A stretch of 64,000 nucleotides of DNA from Sipunculus nudus (Eukaryota > Annelida > Sipuncula > Golfingiida > Sipunculidae), in assembly GCA_026874595.1 (NCBI GenBank), contig CM049317.1:50880118-50944117 (forward strand), read 5' to 3'. Below, piece after piece: positions 1-12,326 of this stretch. The notes under the pieces are model-generated. The model was given only the letters and a program-made list of their open reading frames with translations, had not been told where the DNA came from and did not search any database. The position numbers and the translations under genes were made by a program. Every line of letters starts with the position of its first letter. The stretch's first letter is position 1.

Positions 1-297
1 ATACATATAACTACGCAGACCCCGAAGGAACAGGGGCGCTATATGTATTCTCGGAATATATCACGTTCCTCTAGACATTGCCAACATTAATGTTCATATT
101 CATTTGCAATATATTATGTGTATTAACTCAGGTTATTACCTCATATTAGCTGAAACAAAATTAAAACCATCCCGCCCCAGTTTACCTGTGTTATACGTTG
201 TTATGGTTCTTTGTGTGAATGAACAGTCCACGTGTGTCTGTTTACCACAACGAAACCTATATATATAGCTTGTGTGCCACCTGAATGTCTTCAGTTA

Positions 298-457
298 CAG
301 TGGAACCTAACAATTACGACCACTTTGGGGACTGACCAAAGTGGTCATAAATTGGGGGTGGTCGTATTTGTGAAACTCTATATTGCCAGGATCGTATATT
401 CGGGACCACGAAAGGTGGTCGTTAATGTGGGGGTGGTCGCAAGGCGGGGTTCCACTG
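298..457. mobile_element. TA-flanked MITE, 160 bp
   Basis: The left end reads CAGTGGAACC and the right end GGTTCCACTG, perfect 10-bp terminal inverted repeats. The inversion continues more loosely through GACCAC/GTGGTC motifs. Both ends are bordered by TA (296-297 and 458-459), as expected for Tc1/mariner-type target duplication. It has no coding capacity. It lies upstream of the ENPP exons, in intron or flank. Confidence 0.75.
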
Positions 458-683
458 TATTAAAAATCGACGTTTTGGTTGCAAGCTGCCGCTATACCCA
501 AACGGGCATTCCCTTTGCCACACACAAGTTGTGTGTTAAGGGATGAAAGTTGCCACGAATTCTGATTAAAATTATTTATAGTCCTCTTTGCTTAAATTAA
601 TTAATTACTATTTAGCTCTTTTTACCGTAGGCTTTTTCTTCAAGCCATCATACTTTCACTATCTGGGTGTTCGCTCTTTTCAG

Positions 684-1522
684 AATATCACTGGTTACCC
701 TATGCACGACAACTATTACTACTACACCGGAAATCTCCCTTTGCTTGGTTATCATGGCTACGACAACGGTGACGTCGACATGCGCGGAATATTTCTAGCT
801 CTAGGCCCAGGTATGTGACAATTTCATAGATACATTTGGAAATATTTCATTTTTATATGATTAATAAAACGCATAAAAAAGAGTGGTGGTTATGAGACGA
901 TGTAAATTAAACAAATATAAATCGATAAGTTATTTAATTATTAGGAGAAACATTTGCTTGGCATCGTAAATCCAATATATTTGTATTATATTATGATTAA
1001 TATACCAAACATAAATCTCAGAACTGATACATTCTTTTATAATTTCAACACCTCAGAAATTATGATATCGTTATTGCAAGTCCGATAAAAATTATTTAAC
1101 ATTTGTATGTTTAAACAATGAATCCTCGAAATAACAACCAACGAGACCTCGATATATTGGTCGCATTTTCGAGGTGGTCGCTGAACTGCATGGTCGTTAG
1201 GCGAGGTTTACTGTATACGCATATATATTATAAAGTGTTCAAAATAAATGATTTATTTGTTCATATTACTTTGACTAGAAAAATCCTGTTTGATTATTCA
1301 GATTTTAAGGAGGGGTACAGACAACCAGGATTTATGAATCTGCACGCTCACCAGATCATGTGTCACGTGCTCGGGATCACGCCGGCCACCAAGCACGCTA
1401 ATTGGTCAGAGATCGGTGGCATGATCAGAAAGGGCGGTGATACATCATCAGCCACCAGGCTCAGCCAATTACTGTATCTGTTGGTCACCTGGATTGTGAT
1501 ATGCTTATTAGGTTCATTTTGA
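684..1522 (+). CDS. ENPP family phosphodiesterase (ENPP6-like), last two exons
   Basis: Two exons, 684-810 and 1302-1522, encode the C-terminus of an ectonucleotide pyrophosphatase/phosphodiesterase. The first follows a pyrimidine-rich acceptor (cttttcag) and ends at a GT donor (gtatgtg at 811). The second begins after tgattattcag, and the split codon joins in frame as Asp. Exon 1 has GYHGYDN, whose His is the last zinc ligand of this family, then DMRGIFLALGP. Exon 2 continues DFKEGY and NLHAHQIMCHVLGITP, the usual ENPP ending. The protein closes with about 20 hydrophobic residues and no long cytoplasmic tail, as in GPI-anchored ENPP6, a choline-phosphodiesterase at the cell surface. The resemblance to ENPP6 and to ENPP4/5 is mixed, so the subtype is inferred. 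The N-terminal exons with the nucleophile Thr are outside the window. A possible poly(A) signal AATAAA lies at 1709-1714. Confidence 0.85.
1116..1213. mobile_element. 98-bp MITE in the ENPP intron
   Basis: The left end CAATGAATCCTCG is matched in inversion by CGAGGTTTACTG at the right end, followed by TA. It resembles the 298-457 element (GGTCG motifs inside) and is probably a degraded relative. It sits between the two ENPP exons. Confidence 0.6.
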
Positions 1523-1728
1523 TACCCCTAGAAGTTTTATAAAAGGCAGATGGAATGAAATCTCACTTTTTATTTTTGTTTCGGCAAATATTATCTGTAG
1601 ATCTTTAATGTTTAACTGGGCTGTGGTTTAAGAATGTGATATGCTTATATAAATTTAACGTGTCATTTTTTTTTATTCGTGTACATTATTCGTGTGCAAA
1701 ACCCAATCAATAAATGTTGTGCCTCACA

Positions 1729-1777
<49 letters not shown>

Positions 1778-3042
1778 ATTTATAAAAAATATGGCTTCAA
1801 CCTCTCATTTACTGTCAATTTTCTCCATGTGCTTGCTCAAATAAAGTAGGCTCAAAGAGCTGCTTTATAAAAACCCCTACTGTTGTATCCGTTCGACCTA
1901 ATTAGTTTGTATGTTTTATTTTTCTATCAAATGTTTGTATATTTTTTAAAAGATAGTATTAGGAAAGACAGTATAAAGCGTCAGCATTATTAAATTCTCT
2001 TTTAGTTTGTTTTGTTTGTGTTAACATCAGGATGTGGTAATATTTAATTAGTATATTTGTGCCAAAGGGTGTTGTCAATAAAATTGTGCAATAGGGAGAA
2101 ACTCATACTTTTACCTACCTGAATTGCAATTGAACAATCATTTATCCAAAATAATGATCGTTCGTATAACTCTTTAGATGATCGAGAAACCTAACTTATT
2201 TTTACTGCCGCTGTATATCTGATACGTAATAGTACTTAGGTGACGATTAAGTTGCCATTACCTCATTCTGTAATCATCTAATGCAAGCGTTGAGGTCTAA
2301 TTGTTATGATGACTTATTTCAACTGACATATGTAGCTCATCACATTATCAATACTGTAAGTTTAATTTATTCTTTATAAAACTTTATACATTCAGAGATT
2401 ATTAAACTTGTTATACATTTGGGTTTCAATTCTATATATTATGCAAACACTTTCTGCAACATTTCATACTATATGCAAATACTTTTTATTTTATGTTAAC
2501 AAGCTTTCAATTTTATATATTATGCACACAATTTCAAACAACTGCAAAATTTCATACAATATGAAAATACTTTTTATTTCATGTTAACAAGCTGTTGAAA
2601 ATGCTCAATATATGTCCAGTCAAATATATTATACACTCTATATGATTAACAAATTATAGGAAATGCTTTGCATGTTTTGTAAGATAATAATTTTTAGTTA
2701 TGTTTCCGGTTTTTGTCCCCGAAGACTTCTGCTGTAGCTATATTATTGTATGCACTGTTGTCTTTTTTATATTGTGTATATTTTTCTAAACTGACATATA
2801 TATTTTTAAACGGTTAGCATAAAATCATGATACAGGGAAACCACGGGTTAAAGACACCCCTCTGAGGCGGACGCCCATGTAACGGACAGTCATGTTTTGT
2901 ACACACTTTGAAATGCTGTACAATGGATCAACATTCTTGAAGAATTGTTACTATAATTGTTACATATCAAATATTTTGGTACAATTTATATTTTCTGTAT
3001 AAGGTCTGTATGTTTGGCTTATTTTTATATAAAACATTCCTT

Positions 3043-3078
<36 letters not shown>

Positions 3079-3912
3079 TGTAGATAATCAATCTTTTTTA
3101 GTGACTGTGTTGTACAAATTGTTTACACTTCAATAAAGGTTATATTTGTTTACCTTGCATTTTCTTTAGCATATAGATAACGGGGTGAAAAGTACATAAT
3201 TGAAACTCATTTAATATTATAATAAAGTATAGGCAAAATAGTATAGATAATTAAAGACAAATTCATAATATTTCAAAAATACCTTTTTAAAAAGTTCATT
3301 CAGCGCAGGGATAGAAATTTTAAATGACGCATATCGCTGGATACAGGTAGTATTCCAATTTTGGTGCGCATGCGCAGTTTGTTCGACCGATCGACATAGT
3401 ATGTTTTTAAAATAATAAAGGGTGCAAGGTTAGGCTATATTAGGTAAGCATATATGATATTGCCCATTTTAAGGTCAATATACACATTTAACAATAACAA
3501 AGATTTTCACTTAGCATTCTGGTCATGTAATGGCTTGATAAAATTGTTCATCATTGTTAACTGATCTCTTGCAAAGAATGGATTTATTTAAGAATATGGA
3601 AAGTAAGTATAGATTTTGTAAATAAATAAACGTTATGGAGACCACTGTTATCTATAATACATCCGCGTGTATATAGCATATGTCAGGCCCGCCAAAATAC
3701 ATAAACCTTCAGTAAGGACATCTGGCGACATCTGGCGGCAAGTCAAACGAACCAGTTTTGCAAAGGGCGTTTTGCCAACCTCCTCGCATGGATAAGGTCT
3801 ACTGAGCACAATAAATAATCCCTGCTTTCAGTGCCGGCCTTTAGCATGTTTGACCGGAAATTTGACCCATTCACCGCCTTACTTGTATGATCAGTAAATG
3901 TAAACAACATGA
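1523..3912. other. ENPP 3' flank and non-coding DNA
   Basis: AT-rich sequence after the ENPP stop codon. It holds a (TA)n array at 1733-1774, a (GA)n array at 3047-3077, and imperfect copies of a phrase about tgcaaatactttttatttcatgttaacaagct near 2460-2590. I see no gene. Confidence 0.6.
3640..3800 (-). repeat. Dispersed repeat, copy 1 (minus orientation)
   Basis: Contains GCCCGCCAAAATA, AAGGACATCTGGC and a GGCAAGTCA stretch that match, in the opposite orientation, blocks at 30845-31075 and 45850-46080, and in the same orientation 40120-40230. It is an unclassified interspersed family with four copies here. Confidence 0.6.
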
Positions 3913-5156
3913 CAGGGGCGTAGCCAGGATTGAGGGAGGGGAGGGGGCCATGTTCAGTGGCGAATCCAGATATTCGAAAAACGGAGAGGGGGGGGGGGGG
4001 GGGGGGGGCTAATATACATGTATGGGTACTATGAAAACTGTTATATTTACTGGTATATGTATGTATATATTATAAATGTTATTATATGTTATTATTATTA
4101 TCTTCATGATGACAATACGTTATATATTTTAGTGTATGAAACATGAATCATGGTTTCATCGAGGTTAGTTTCAGGTACATGGGGAGGGTATGAGAGGGGG
4201 TATCCCCCTCCCGTACTGGGAATTTTGTTTGATTATGCAATATAAAGAGGACGTTTTGAGGCAATTTTCACCAAAAAAAATGAGAATTTCCTGTACCAGA
4301 AAGAACTATTCCTTTAGGTCTCTGCGTTATGTTGTCAAACTGTAGAGAAGTTCAATGTTTACTATTTATATTTCTTTAAAATAAAAATATAAAATTTCAA
4401 TCGTGTTCAACAAGATTAAGTCAATGGCGCAAATTTAGGCGTATTTACGTTTATATCTTGCAAAATAATATCTTTTGAATGTAATGCTCGGAGTGAAATA
4501 ACTGATATGTTGAAGTTTTATGTTAGGCCAAAAAAACATGGTTTGGTTCTAAGGCACTTTTTTCAGAAATCAGTGCGGCCGGGCAATATTTTATTTTTTA
4601 CTTTTTTCGTATATTTTGATTAAAATGACATATGACAAGGAAAAAACGTGAAAATAACAGAATTATTTTCTTAACAGGTAAAAGCACTACATAACAAATG
4701 AAATCTGATCAAAAGTTGTATTATTTTATCTTCTTGAAAGATGAAATCAAAATAAAAAAATGGTGCCCCGGGGGGGGGGGGGGTAAAAATTGAAGCGGGC
4801 GGTGCCTAAGAACCATAACTTTTATTTTTTATTTATTTATTTATTTTTTTGTTTGCCTTAAACTTTCCAATTTACCGGGGTCCATGGCCTCGAGAGCACA
4901 CAAGACTCCGAAGAGCATAGATCACGAGATCACAAGAGGAGCCGTGAGATTGTTCACGGTCTACCCAAACCAGGGTCTGGTGCTCTGCAATTGTTCTGCA
5001 GATGTTCATAAATATCTTCATACTCATGAATTTAAAAGTATTAAACTGTAGATAAAAAATTTAATTGCTAATTAATAAAAAGAGATATGAATAACGAAAA
5101 TTAATCACGATTTTTTTTAATTTGATGAAAGGAGAGATATTGCAAAGGCAATTTGA

Positions 5157-5212
<56 letters not shown>

Positions 5213-5302
5213 CCTAAGTGAAAGTCCGAAAGGACGGCGTGTACTGGATGCAACCGGGGGGGGGGCATGGCCCCCTGCGGCCCCCCTCTGGCTACGCCCC
5301 TG
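3913..5302. mobile_element. Possible hAT-like element with CAGGGGCGTAGCCAG ends
   Basis: CAGGGGCGTAGCCAG at 3913-3927 is repeated in inversion as CTGGCTACGCCCCTG at 5288-5302. CAGNGGCGTA is the style of end seen in hAT elements. No matching 8-bp duplication flanks the pair, so the two ends may come from different insertions; another end-like motif, CAGTGGCGAATCCAG, starts near 3956. G-homopolymers lie at 3988-4008 and near 4770. No transposase ORF is visible. Confidence 0.4.
5160..5209. repeat. (TA)n microsatellite
   Basis: Uninterrupted TA array, also present at the same relative place in the right copy of the direct repeat (12604-12658). Confidence 0.95.
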
Positions 5303-6081
5303 AAAATGTGTCTCTCGATCCCTTGACACCCATGTCTTATGCTAGCATGCAATAACGCCAATTCATGTAGGTAATCCTTTTGCATAATGTTGAAAAAAAC
5401 AGAAGTGTCGCTGCACTGTCACTGTGCATTTACACCTTCAACAATTCTTGAAGCATTTGTATCATGTTAACTATCCAAGGAAGCACGTGCATAAGTTTCT
5501 CTTTGTATTTACAATTACGCGTCACAGATATTACACCGCAAATAGATCCACAGGTTTATTAATATATAAAATATGTTTCACGGACAAACAACTTTTGTTG
5601 GTTAAATTTGGAATCCGTGTTGTCGCAGCATCCTCTATATTTGCTTTAACTGAATTTTTGTAATTTACGTTTTTTACGCGATATGGCCCGCGTTCGGCTG
5701 GAAAGAGTGCTACGAGCAAATATCTTTGCAAGAGATCTATCCTTCACCTTTGTACACAGATTTCGTATGTGAAGAATGGGCGTTTTGCAACTTAATTGTT
5801 ACCATTCAACTTCCGCTCACATGCAAACAATCACTTAAAGTTACATGTTTTTTTTCAACATTGGCGCATTATTTTGTTTACGAACAGCTTGCAGGCTGAT
5901 TCCTCCGTGACAGAGGGTTTTATAAGAACTTTTCTTAACAGGAACTGCACAGAATTCATTAATATGTACTTTTTGTCAGCAAGAAGCAGAAATCACACCA
6001 GTTCTACAGGTGAGGTAGGCGAATAGCTGATTTTAACGTTGCGACACCATAGCATTCCCACAAGAGCTTCATATATGTTTA

Positions 6082-6266
6082 CAGTGAAGCTTTATAATGT
6101 GGGCACCCTTGGGACTGGACAAAACTGTCCATATTATTGAGGTGTCCAGTATATGGAGGTCATTGTTGCTATATATATAATAAAGCGGATAAAGCAAGAC
6201 TGTGAAAAACTGTCCACAAAACAAGTGTACACTTTAAGGAGGTTCCCACTAGTAAAGGTTCAACTG
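6082..6266. mobile_element. TA-flanked MITE inside the direct repeat
   Basis: The ends CAGTGAAGC and GGTTCAACTG are imperfect inverted repeats extending over about 25 bp. TA flanks both sides (6080-6081, 6267-6268). The same element is in the right repeat copy at 16570-16755. Confidence 0.6.
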
Positions 6267-6664
6267 TATATAATATTCAAAATTTGAAAATATTCTGATA
6301 ACATGAAGAAAAGAAGAATAATCAAATATACTTAAGTGCTCTGTATTTGTGAGATCACTGTCTGAGAGTAAGTACGTTTTAACAGCCTTGCTACCGGCGG
6401 TTTGTCATACCTTGGCTTTCAACGCACTGGCCGACACATGACGTCATGTCAGAGACGGGTCACGCTTGTACATTTCAGCCATGTTGTTGTTAACCTTTAT
6501 TTCCTCCGACAAAGCGAAGATCAACATACAAAAATGTCAATACAGAAGTAATATAAAAGCATTCCAAATTACAAACCAATAATCAGAAAGGTGAAATAGA
6601 AAAACATTTCATGTTGTATGGCATACAGGCAATTAATATGTTATTTGATAAAGATCAATATAGT

Positions 6665-9600
6665 TCATGAAGAATCTTCTTCTAAAGACTCTTTAAAGTA
6701 AAGAGAGACCTCATTCAGTAAAGCGGCTGAATAGTGTTCGAGTTCGGAAGATTCATTTAATCCATATACAATTTCCGCTTTTATCAAGGCTCTTACGAGT
6801 TCAATGTCCGACAGGGCAACCAATTGTGCCCCAACCTGAACGGGTAATTTATCACAAATAAAGTTCCACATATGTTCTCTCTGGTTAATTGTAGCCGTAC
6901 AGGATTCAACTATATGTACTACTGCATTGAAATATAATTTTCCGCAACGATGACAAAGGAGCTGATGTTGCATATTAAAAGTTTCCAGATTCACAAGTAT
7001 CTGCGCTAAGTACCTGAACCTAGGCAATGAACCAGGTATCTGACTTGATGTTATCCACAGAGCAGACGGCGAGAAGCGACCACCGTGAACCTCGAAAAAA
7101 TTAAATAAGGTCAAATCTCGCGAAACGCTAAATTCATGCATGGTATACTCATAGTTCACGATACTTTCAATTACTTTACATCTCCATTTGTCCCTGTCTG
7201 GAAAGGGTTCACGACCGATTAAGCAGTTATAAATAGTATCAAGCAGTTCATATTTGTTTAACAGTCGACACATGTCGGCGGTAAATCCGTATATGTTAAG
7301 ACTTTTATTCAACAAGAAGTTAATGAAACGGTATATCACGATTTTCTTGCAAGGATTAGAAATGATTAATCTGTACAAGTTACCAAAAAAATTAACTTTG
7401 CTTTATCAATAAAAGATTCTAAACAGGGTATACCTACAATTGATAAAGCAATATTAGTTCTAACATTTGGCTTGAAGTCCTGAGAAATCTTAACACAAAA
7501 CCTGTGAAATCTCTCCAATATCAAGAGTTTAGTCTTATTTAAATTACTCCATAGCTCACAGCCAAATAAAGCACTAGGAATTACAATCTGTTTGTATAGC
7601 AACATACACGAAAGTGGGTTTAAACCCTTTGGCCAAGCACCGATACCAGCCAATGACAGAAAAGATCCTTTCCCCCTATGACACGCGTTAGCAACAGATT
7701 CTTTGTGCGTGAAGTCAGTTAGACTGGTACCCCGCTCTATTATGGCACCGCTGCTCTAGGCCAATCATAGAGACGGGCGTACAACGCCATCTTAAGTACT
7801 CTTGGCAGACTGGTACTAACTCCAGTATATTATATATGATAAAAATAAGCATTTCGTTTGCTCAAAGAAGTTACCAAAAGTTGGCTGTATATTAAATGTG
7901 ACATCAATGATTAGATTAATAGATATTAATAATTAATCACTGCTACGTACAGTGGAAAATCAAAGATTTAGTATATCGTTTTATCTATGCAACCATCGTT
8001 CAATTTTTGTGCAACAACTTATTTTTCAATATTTGAAAACTAGAAATAACTAAAGAAAGTTATTTTATAAGAAATCTTCGAGGATAATCAACCAGGATCA
8101 CGTGAACGTCCATGATAACCGGTATGAGCGTGCATACTGAAGTAGGAACCAGTCTATAGGTAAGTCAGGAGTTGCAACTGGGAGTACTTAAGATGGCGTT
8201 GTACGCCTGTCTCTATGCTTGGCTGAGGGCCATAACAGAGCAGGGTACCAGTCTAGAAGTCAGTCTGCAAATGTACACCAAGATGCACGTGACTCCTCGC
8301 CTGTCGAATAACGTCCTGTCCTAAATACCACTCTCGCTTTGAGTAATATTTATTAAATGTCAAAACACTCTCCCCAGACGTCAGAATAACTGATTTTTTG
8401 GGGTTGAAGTTTAAACGCCATTTTGAACTGTGAGCATAGCATATATTGATCATATTTTGAAGACCCTGTGGAGTAGGCGAGAGTAGCGAAACATCATCAG
8501 CCTGAACTGGTAATTCTTCTAAGAGATCATTTATGTACACCAAAAACCACCAAGGTGATAAGACCCCACCCTACCGTACAGACTGTTTAACATTGAACCA
8601 TCTACTTATATAGCCATCCACCTGAACCGCGCTCTGAACATTGGTATAGGAAGAAACAATAAGCCTCCAAAATTTACCCTTAATTCCTAAATTGAAAATC
8701 TTATATAGAAGGCAATCGTGCCATACTGAATCAAAAGCTCTCTGATTATCGAGGCAGCACAGATATATTTTAGATCCTTTTTCTCTGAAATATGAAATAA
8801 CTTCTTGAACTATAAAAGAAGCATGTAATGAGGACATTTGTTTTTGATGAGCAAATTGTAGACTGTCGGGAACCGGATCTGATTCACCTTTATAAATTTC
8901 AAGGAACGTTCAAGTAATATTTTTTTTCAAAAACTGTATAAATAACAGACAGGAGCGAAATTCCTCTGTGTGCATCCGGTTTTGTACTGTTTCCTTTCCC
9001 TTTTGGTATGGTTACAATAAGGCTGCGCTTCAAACTAACTGGAATTTCTTCCTTGTACAAAATTAAATTGAAAAGGTGACAAAGATGATCCGTCAATGCA
9101 TTCCCAACAAAAAGGAGGTGCTCATTTGTTACACGATCAAGACCGTCGGATTTCCCTCTTTTAAGGGCCTTCACCGCATTGCGCACTTCTAGTGGTGTTA
9201 CAGCGCCATCTAGGAGCTTTTTGCTACAACTAAATGATACCTTTTTCATGTGGCTTACTTGCTCGACCACGTGGTGAAAACAGCCCCCATCAAAATGATT
9301 TTGCTGTTTAGGGGTATATATATTTTCGAAATAGTCAGCCCACCCTTCTGCAGTATCTTGTGGATTATACGAAATATGACCTGGAGAGAAAGAAATACCC
9401 CCTATATGTTTACGTTTAAACTTTCTTCTCTGTTTAACCATTGTCCAAAATCTATTCATATCAAGTTCTGAGTTATCGTGCAGCTCTTGAAAGAGCTCTT
9501 CCTCGACAACTTTATGAATATGCCTCATTGCACGTCTAAATTCACATTTCGCTAGTTTATACGAACGATATTCACTGCACTCCCAGCCACGCGGTCTGCC

Positions 9601-10742
9601 AGCTTCCAACCATTTTATTCGTGCGAATCTCATCACGTCATGTTTAGGTTTAGCCAAGGTTTTCCATTTTGGTTTAAGGTACTTTTTAAATTTTCGGGGC
9701 GGTATAGTGCAGTTCGCACTCACATGTAAACAATTTGTTAAGTTTTTATAATAATCTTCCAAAGTAGCTTCGTTACAATGAGCTTTATCCGGTCTGGACA
9801 GCTTCTTTAGGTTAGCTTGTAGCACACAGGTGTAACTATTTTTTATTTGAACGGGAATTACTTTTTTCCAGTGAAGGGATCCCGTTTGAAGTGGCATGGG
9901 TTGAGGAACACAAATACACATGTTGAAATTAACTGCCACAGGAAGGTGGACAGAATGGTTAAGTTCGTGGTCATCGTAAATTCTAGACTTTAAAATTTGA
10001 CTTTCTATTTGTGGTTCAACCAGAATATGATCGATCAAGGTTCGATTGCCGCTTACACCCGCGTCATAAGTATAAGATGGACCTTCACGCATTGGATGAA
10101 TCATCATAGATATCATTTTGAAGTCTTTTAGAAAAGATTTAAATATACCTGCTCGTCCCTTGCTACAAGATAGCGGACATAAATTACAATTTAGATCTCC
10201 CATGAATATCACATGACCAATAGAACAGTATTCGTTATAAAGTTCATAAAGTAATTCAGTTTTCTCCATATATGTACCTAAATTATGATTGGTGCTTGGT
10301 AAATAAACGTGAAATATACATAGTGAGAAAGAACCACAGTTAACTCGAATACCTACAACAAAATCGTACACTTCATCTATTGGAATAATTGACACGGCAT
10401 GTTTAAGAGACTTTTTCAAAACAGACACACACCACCCTTACCACGTCTATATGGATCTAAAGGGTCCAGGCTACTGTCAGCCACACCATGACAGCTGAAA
10501 CTGTAATTGATAGTTTCGAGAAAGTGTAAGTTGTCTTTAAACAACCAGTGTTCTGCTAACCCAAGAACATAGGTTTTGGGGTCATCGATTGTATACTATT
10601 TCGTTCAGCCATTACTAAAGAGTAGAGTAAATATCTCCGAATTGTCTGGTATAGTTGCAATAGAACATCTGGTTAAATATACAGTGGCCAAAGCTCAAGT
10701 TTCCACCACAGCAAGAAACAATGTAAAACAAATCTTGTCCAT
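6665..10742 (-). pseudogene. LINE ORF2: endonuclease plus reverse transcriptase, broken
   Basis: Reading the minus strand, the apurinic-type endonuclease begins near 10600 (LAEHWLF, then RRGKGGVC after it) and continues with GDLNCNL, TLIDHILVEP and HLPV. The reverse transcriptase starts near 9200 (PLEVRNAVKALKRGKSDGLD) and goes on with HRGISLL, then DNQRAFDSVWHD and ADDVSLLS. The C-terminus has LFGCELW, a conserved block in such elements, and a cysteine/histidine cluster, CHRCGKLYF with a later HIVESC. Damage includes two frameshifts near 8870-8930, a TAG at 8571-8573 where the family usually has Gln (VRQGG), a deletion just before ADD that removes the expected F/YxDD upstream residues, a frameshift near 7370, and the MITE at 7720-8255. 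Without the MITE and one 9-bp duplication the frame is continuous across that site. Confidence 0.85.
7720..8255. mobile_element. MITE with ~80-bp TIRs and 9-bp target duplication
   Basis: The left arm starts TAGACTGGTACC and the right arm ends GGTACCAGTCTA. The inverted similarity runs for about 80 bp, including the CATCTTAAGTACTC/GAGTACTTAAGATG block. Both sides carry GAAGTCAGT (7711-7719 and 8256-8264). A 9-bp duplication with long arms is typical of the Mutator superfamily. It has no coding capacity and interrupts LINE ORF2. Confidence 0.88.
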
Positions 10743-12326
10743 CTAATGAGGGTGGCGAGTGTACCATTTTCTGGTATATGCGCCCTTTGGCCAAAAAGTA
10801 CCAGACTCTATCTGATCACAAGACGTGTCCCAAACTCTGACCTTGGCACAGACATATCCAGGGATTCTACCAGGATACATACGCAAATCTATCAACTCTA
10901 CATTTCTCCTTTTGATGTAAGATATCAAATCATCATATGAAACACAGTTTTCTATTTTACCGACATAATAGTCCACTATATGTCTGTCTCGGTCTCCGCT
11001 CCGTCTCAGCGAGACACCAGTGAACGAGCCTTCTATTATATCAGTATTCCTATTGTTATACGTGCGTGTGTGGTAAGTGTCATCCTTGTTTAGAGGTGCC
11101 CGTGAAGTTGCCATCCCATTCTGCGCGGTATCAGATGAATTCAAATGACTGTTTGACTGCTGCACACTCGATCTAGTATCAGACTGCCGTCCTGATATCT
11201 GGCGTCCATGTTGAAGGGCATCCGCATACGGTCTGCTTTCTGGTGTGAAAAAGCGTGATTCTATTTCCGCAAGTTTTGCACGCAAAAATTTCAGTGATGT
11301 TATTGCGGATTCTGCCTTATGGGCACAGTCTTGGATGTCATTTTCTGCAGACCGGAGCCTTCCATAAGACAATCTGATGTCATTTCCAATCTTCAAACGA
11401 TCAGTTACAGCCTCATTTGTCATTTCTACTGCACGTCTCTTCACATTATTGATTAAACTGGAATGTTTTGCTAAATCATCCTTTACATCTCTCACAGAAA
11501 TTTCGAAGGTAGAGCGCATCATGCCAAGTTCATCAAAGCACATTTTAATATCATTTTTCATGTCTACCATCTCTACTCTTAACTGAATCAATTCAACTGA
11601 TTGTTTAGCAACGTCATCCTTCACGTCATTCAAGCTTTGAATAGAAAAACGTAAGCCCTCAATTTCTTCATTACATCGACTTATTTCACCATTTTTATCT
11701 GTGATTTCTTGTTTTAATTCAGACAAAGTATCAGAGAACCACTGTTTAATATTTGCACACTCTGACTGAATTTCTTCCAGTTTCACAGCGTGAAGAGCAA
11801 CTGTATCAGCCAGGCTGCTACTTCTGTCAAAAGGAACACGAGGGTGATCAGAGGGTTTACCGCAGGTTTCAATTATAACTGTACCACTAGATTTGCTTGT
11901 AGTGAAAATACTGGACAGCTCTTCTGCTGGAGCATCACAGATGAATGATGCCAGTATGTAGCAGTCTTTGGCCAGTTTTTCACCGAGACTTTGTCCCATT
12001 TGAGATTTTGGCCGTTGCCGTTTAATCAGAGACCCTCCAGGAAAGTTTGGTTTCATTTTAGCTTTTTCATAAAGTTCAAATCTGATGTTCTCTAACAACG
12101 AAACATTGTTTTGTGAGTACGTAAGGACTTTGTGAACCACAGCATCTTTTGGATCTGTGTTGATATCATCTAGAATTTTATCAATAATGTCCGAGACTGG
12201 CCTCTGTAAATATTCATCGGTGAAGTCGCCAACATCACACGATTCACTATTCAACATTTGCATGAGCGACCCCTCATTCAACAGTTCATGTGATTGCGCA
12301 ATAACGTTAACCACGGAGGTATTCAT
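10743..12326 (-). CDS. LINE ORF1 protein, 527 aa, intact
   Basis: An open frame ending at TAG, directly followed by the ATG of ORF2. The first 190 residues are acidic and unremarkable. About residues 190-360 are rich in heptad-like Leu, Ile and charged residues (for example ELKQEITDKNGEISRCNEE), which suggests a coiled coil for oligomerisation. A Ser/Asn/Gln-rich linker follows (about 365-420). The last 100 residues (GVSLRR, VDYYVGKIENCVSYDDLISY, FWPKGAYTRKWY) resemble the RRM-like RNA-binding tail of ORF1 proteins in invertebrate LINEs. Such proteins coat the element RNA. The start at 12326 is the first Met of the frame. It is an element gene, not a host gene. Confidence 0.8.
   Translation of the reverse strand: MNTSVVNVIAQSHELLNEGSLMQMLNSESCDVGDFTDEYLQRPVSDIIDKILDDINTDPKDAVVHKVLTYSQNNVSLLENIRFELYEKAKMKPNFPGGSLIKRQRPKSQMGQSLGEKLAKDCYILASFICDAPAEELSSIFTTSKSSGTVIIETCGKPSDHPRVPFDRSSSLADTVALHAVKLEEIQSECANIKQWFSDTLSELKQEITDKNGEISRCNEEIEGLRFSIQSLNDVKDDVAKQSVELIQLRVEMVDMKNDIKMCFDELGMMRSTFEISVRDVKDDLAKHSSLINNVKRRAVEMTNEAVTDRLKIGNDIRLSYGRLRSAENDIQDCAHKAESAITSLKFLRAKLAEIESRFFTPESRPYADALQHGRQISGRQSDTRSSVQQSNSHLNSSDTAQNGMATSRAPLNKDDTYHTRTYNNRNTDIIEGSFTGVSLRRSGDRDRHIVDYYVGKIENCVSYDDLISYIKRRNVELIDLRMYPGRIPGYVCAKVRVWDTSCDQIESGTFWPKGAYTRKWYTRHPH

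Larger units (their letters stand above)
5143..6483. repeat. 1.3-kb direct repeat, left copy
   Basis: Begins CAAAGGCAATTTGATGCATA, then a (TA)n array (5160-5209), and ends at CAGCCATG. It is nearly identical to the right copy at 12580-16966 once a later 3-kb insertion there is discounted. Landmarks shared in order are CGAAAGGACGGCGTGTACTG, CTCTCGATCCCTTGACACC, the TA-flanked MITE, and ACATGACGTCATGT. It abuts the 3' end of the LINE. No gene is recognisable in it. Confidence 0.85.

Noticed and set aside
3913-5302. Confident single hAT element
   Set aside because: Ends match but the flanking 8-mers differ, so it was kept only as a low-confidence element.
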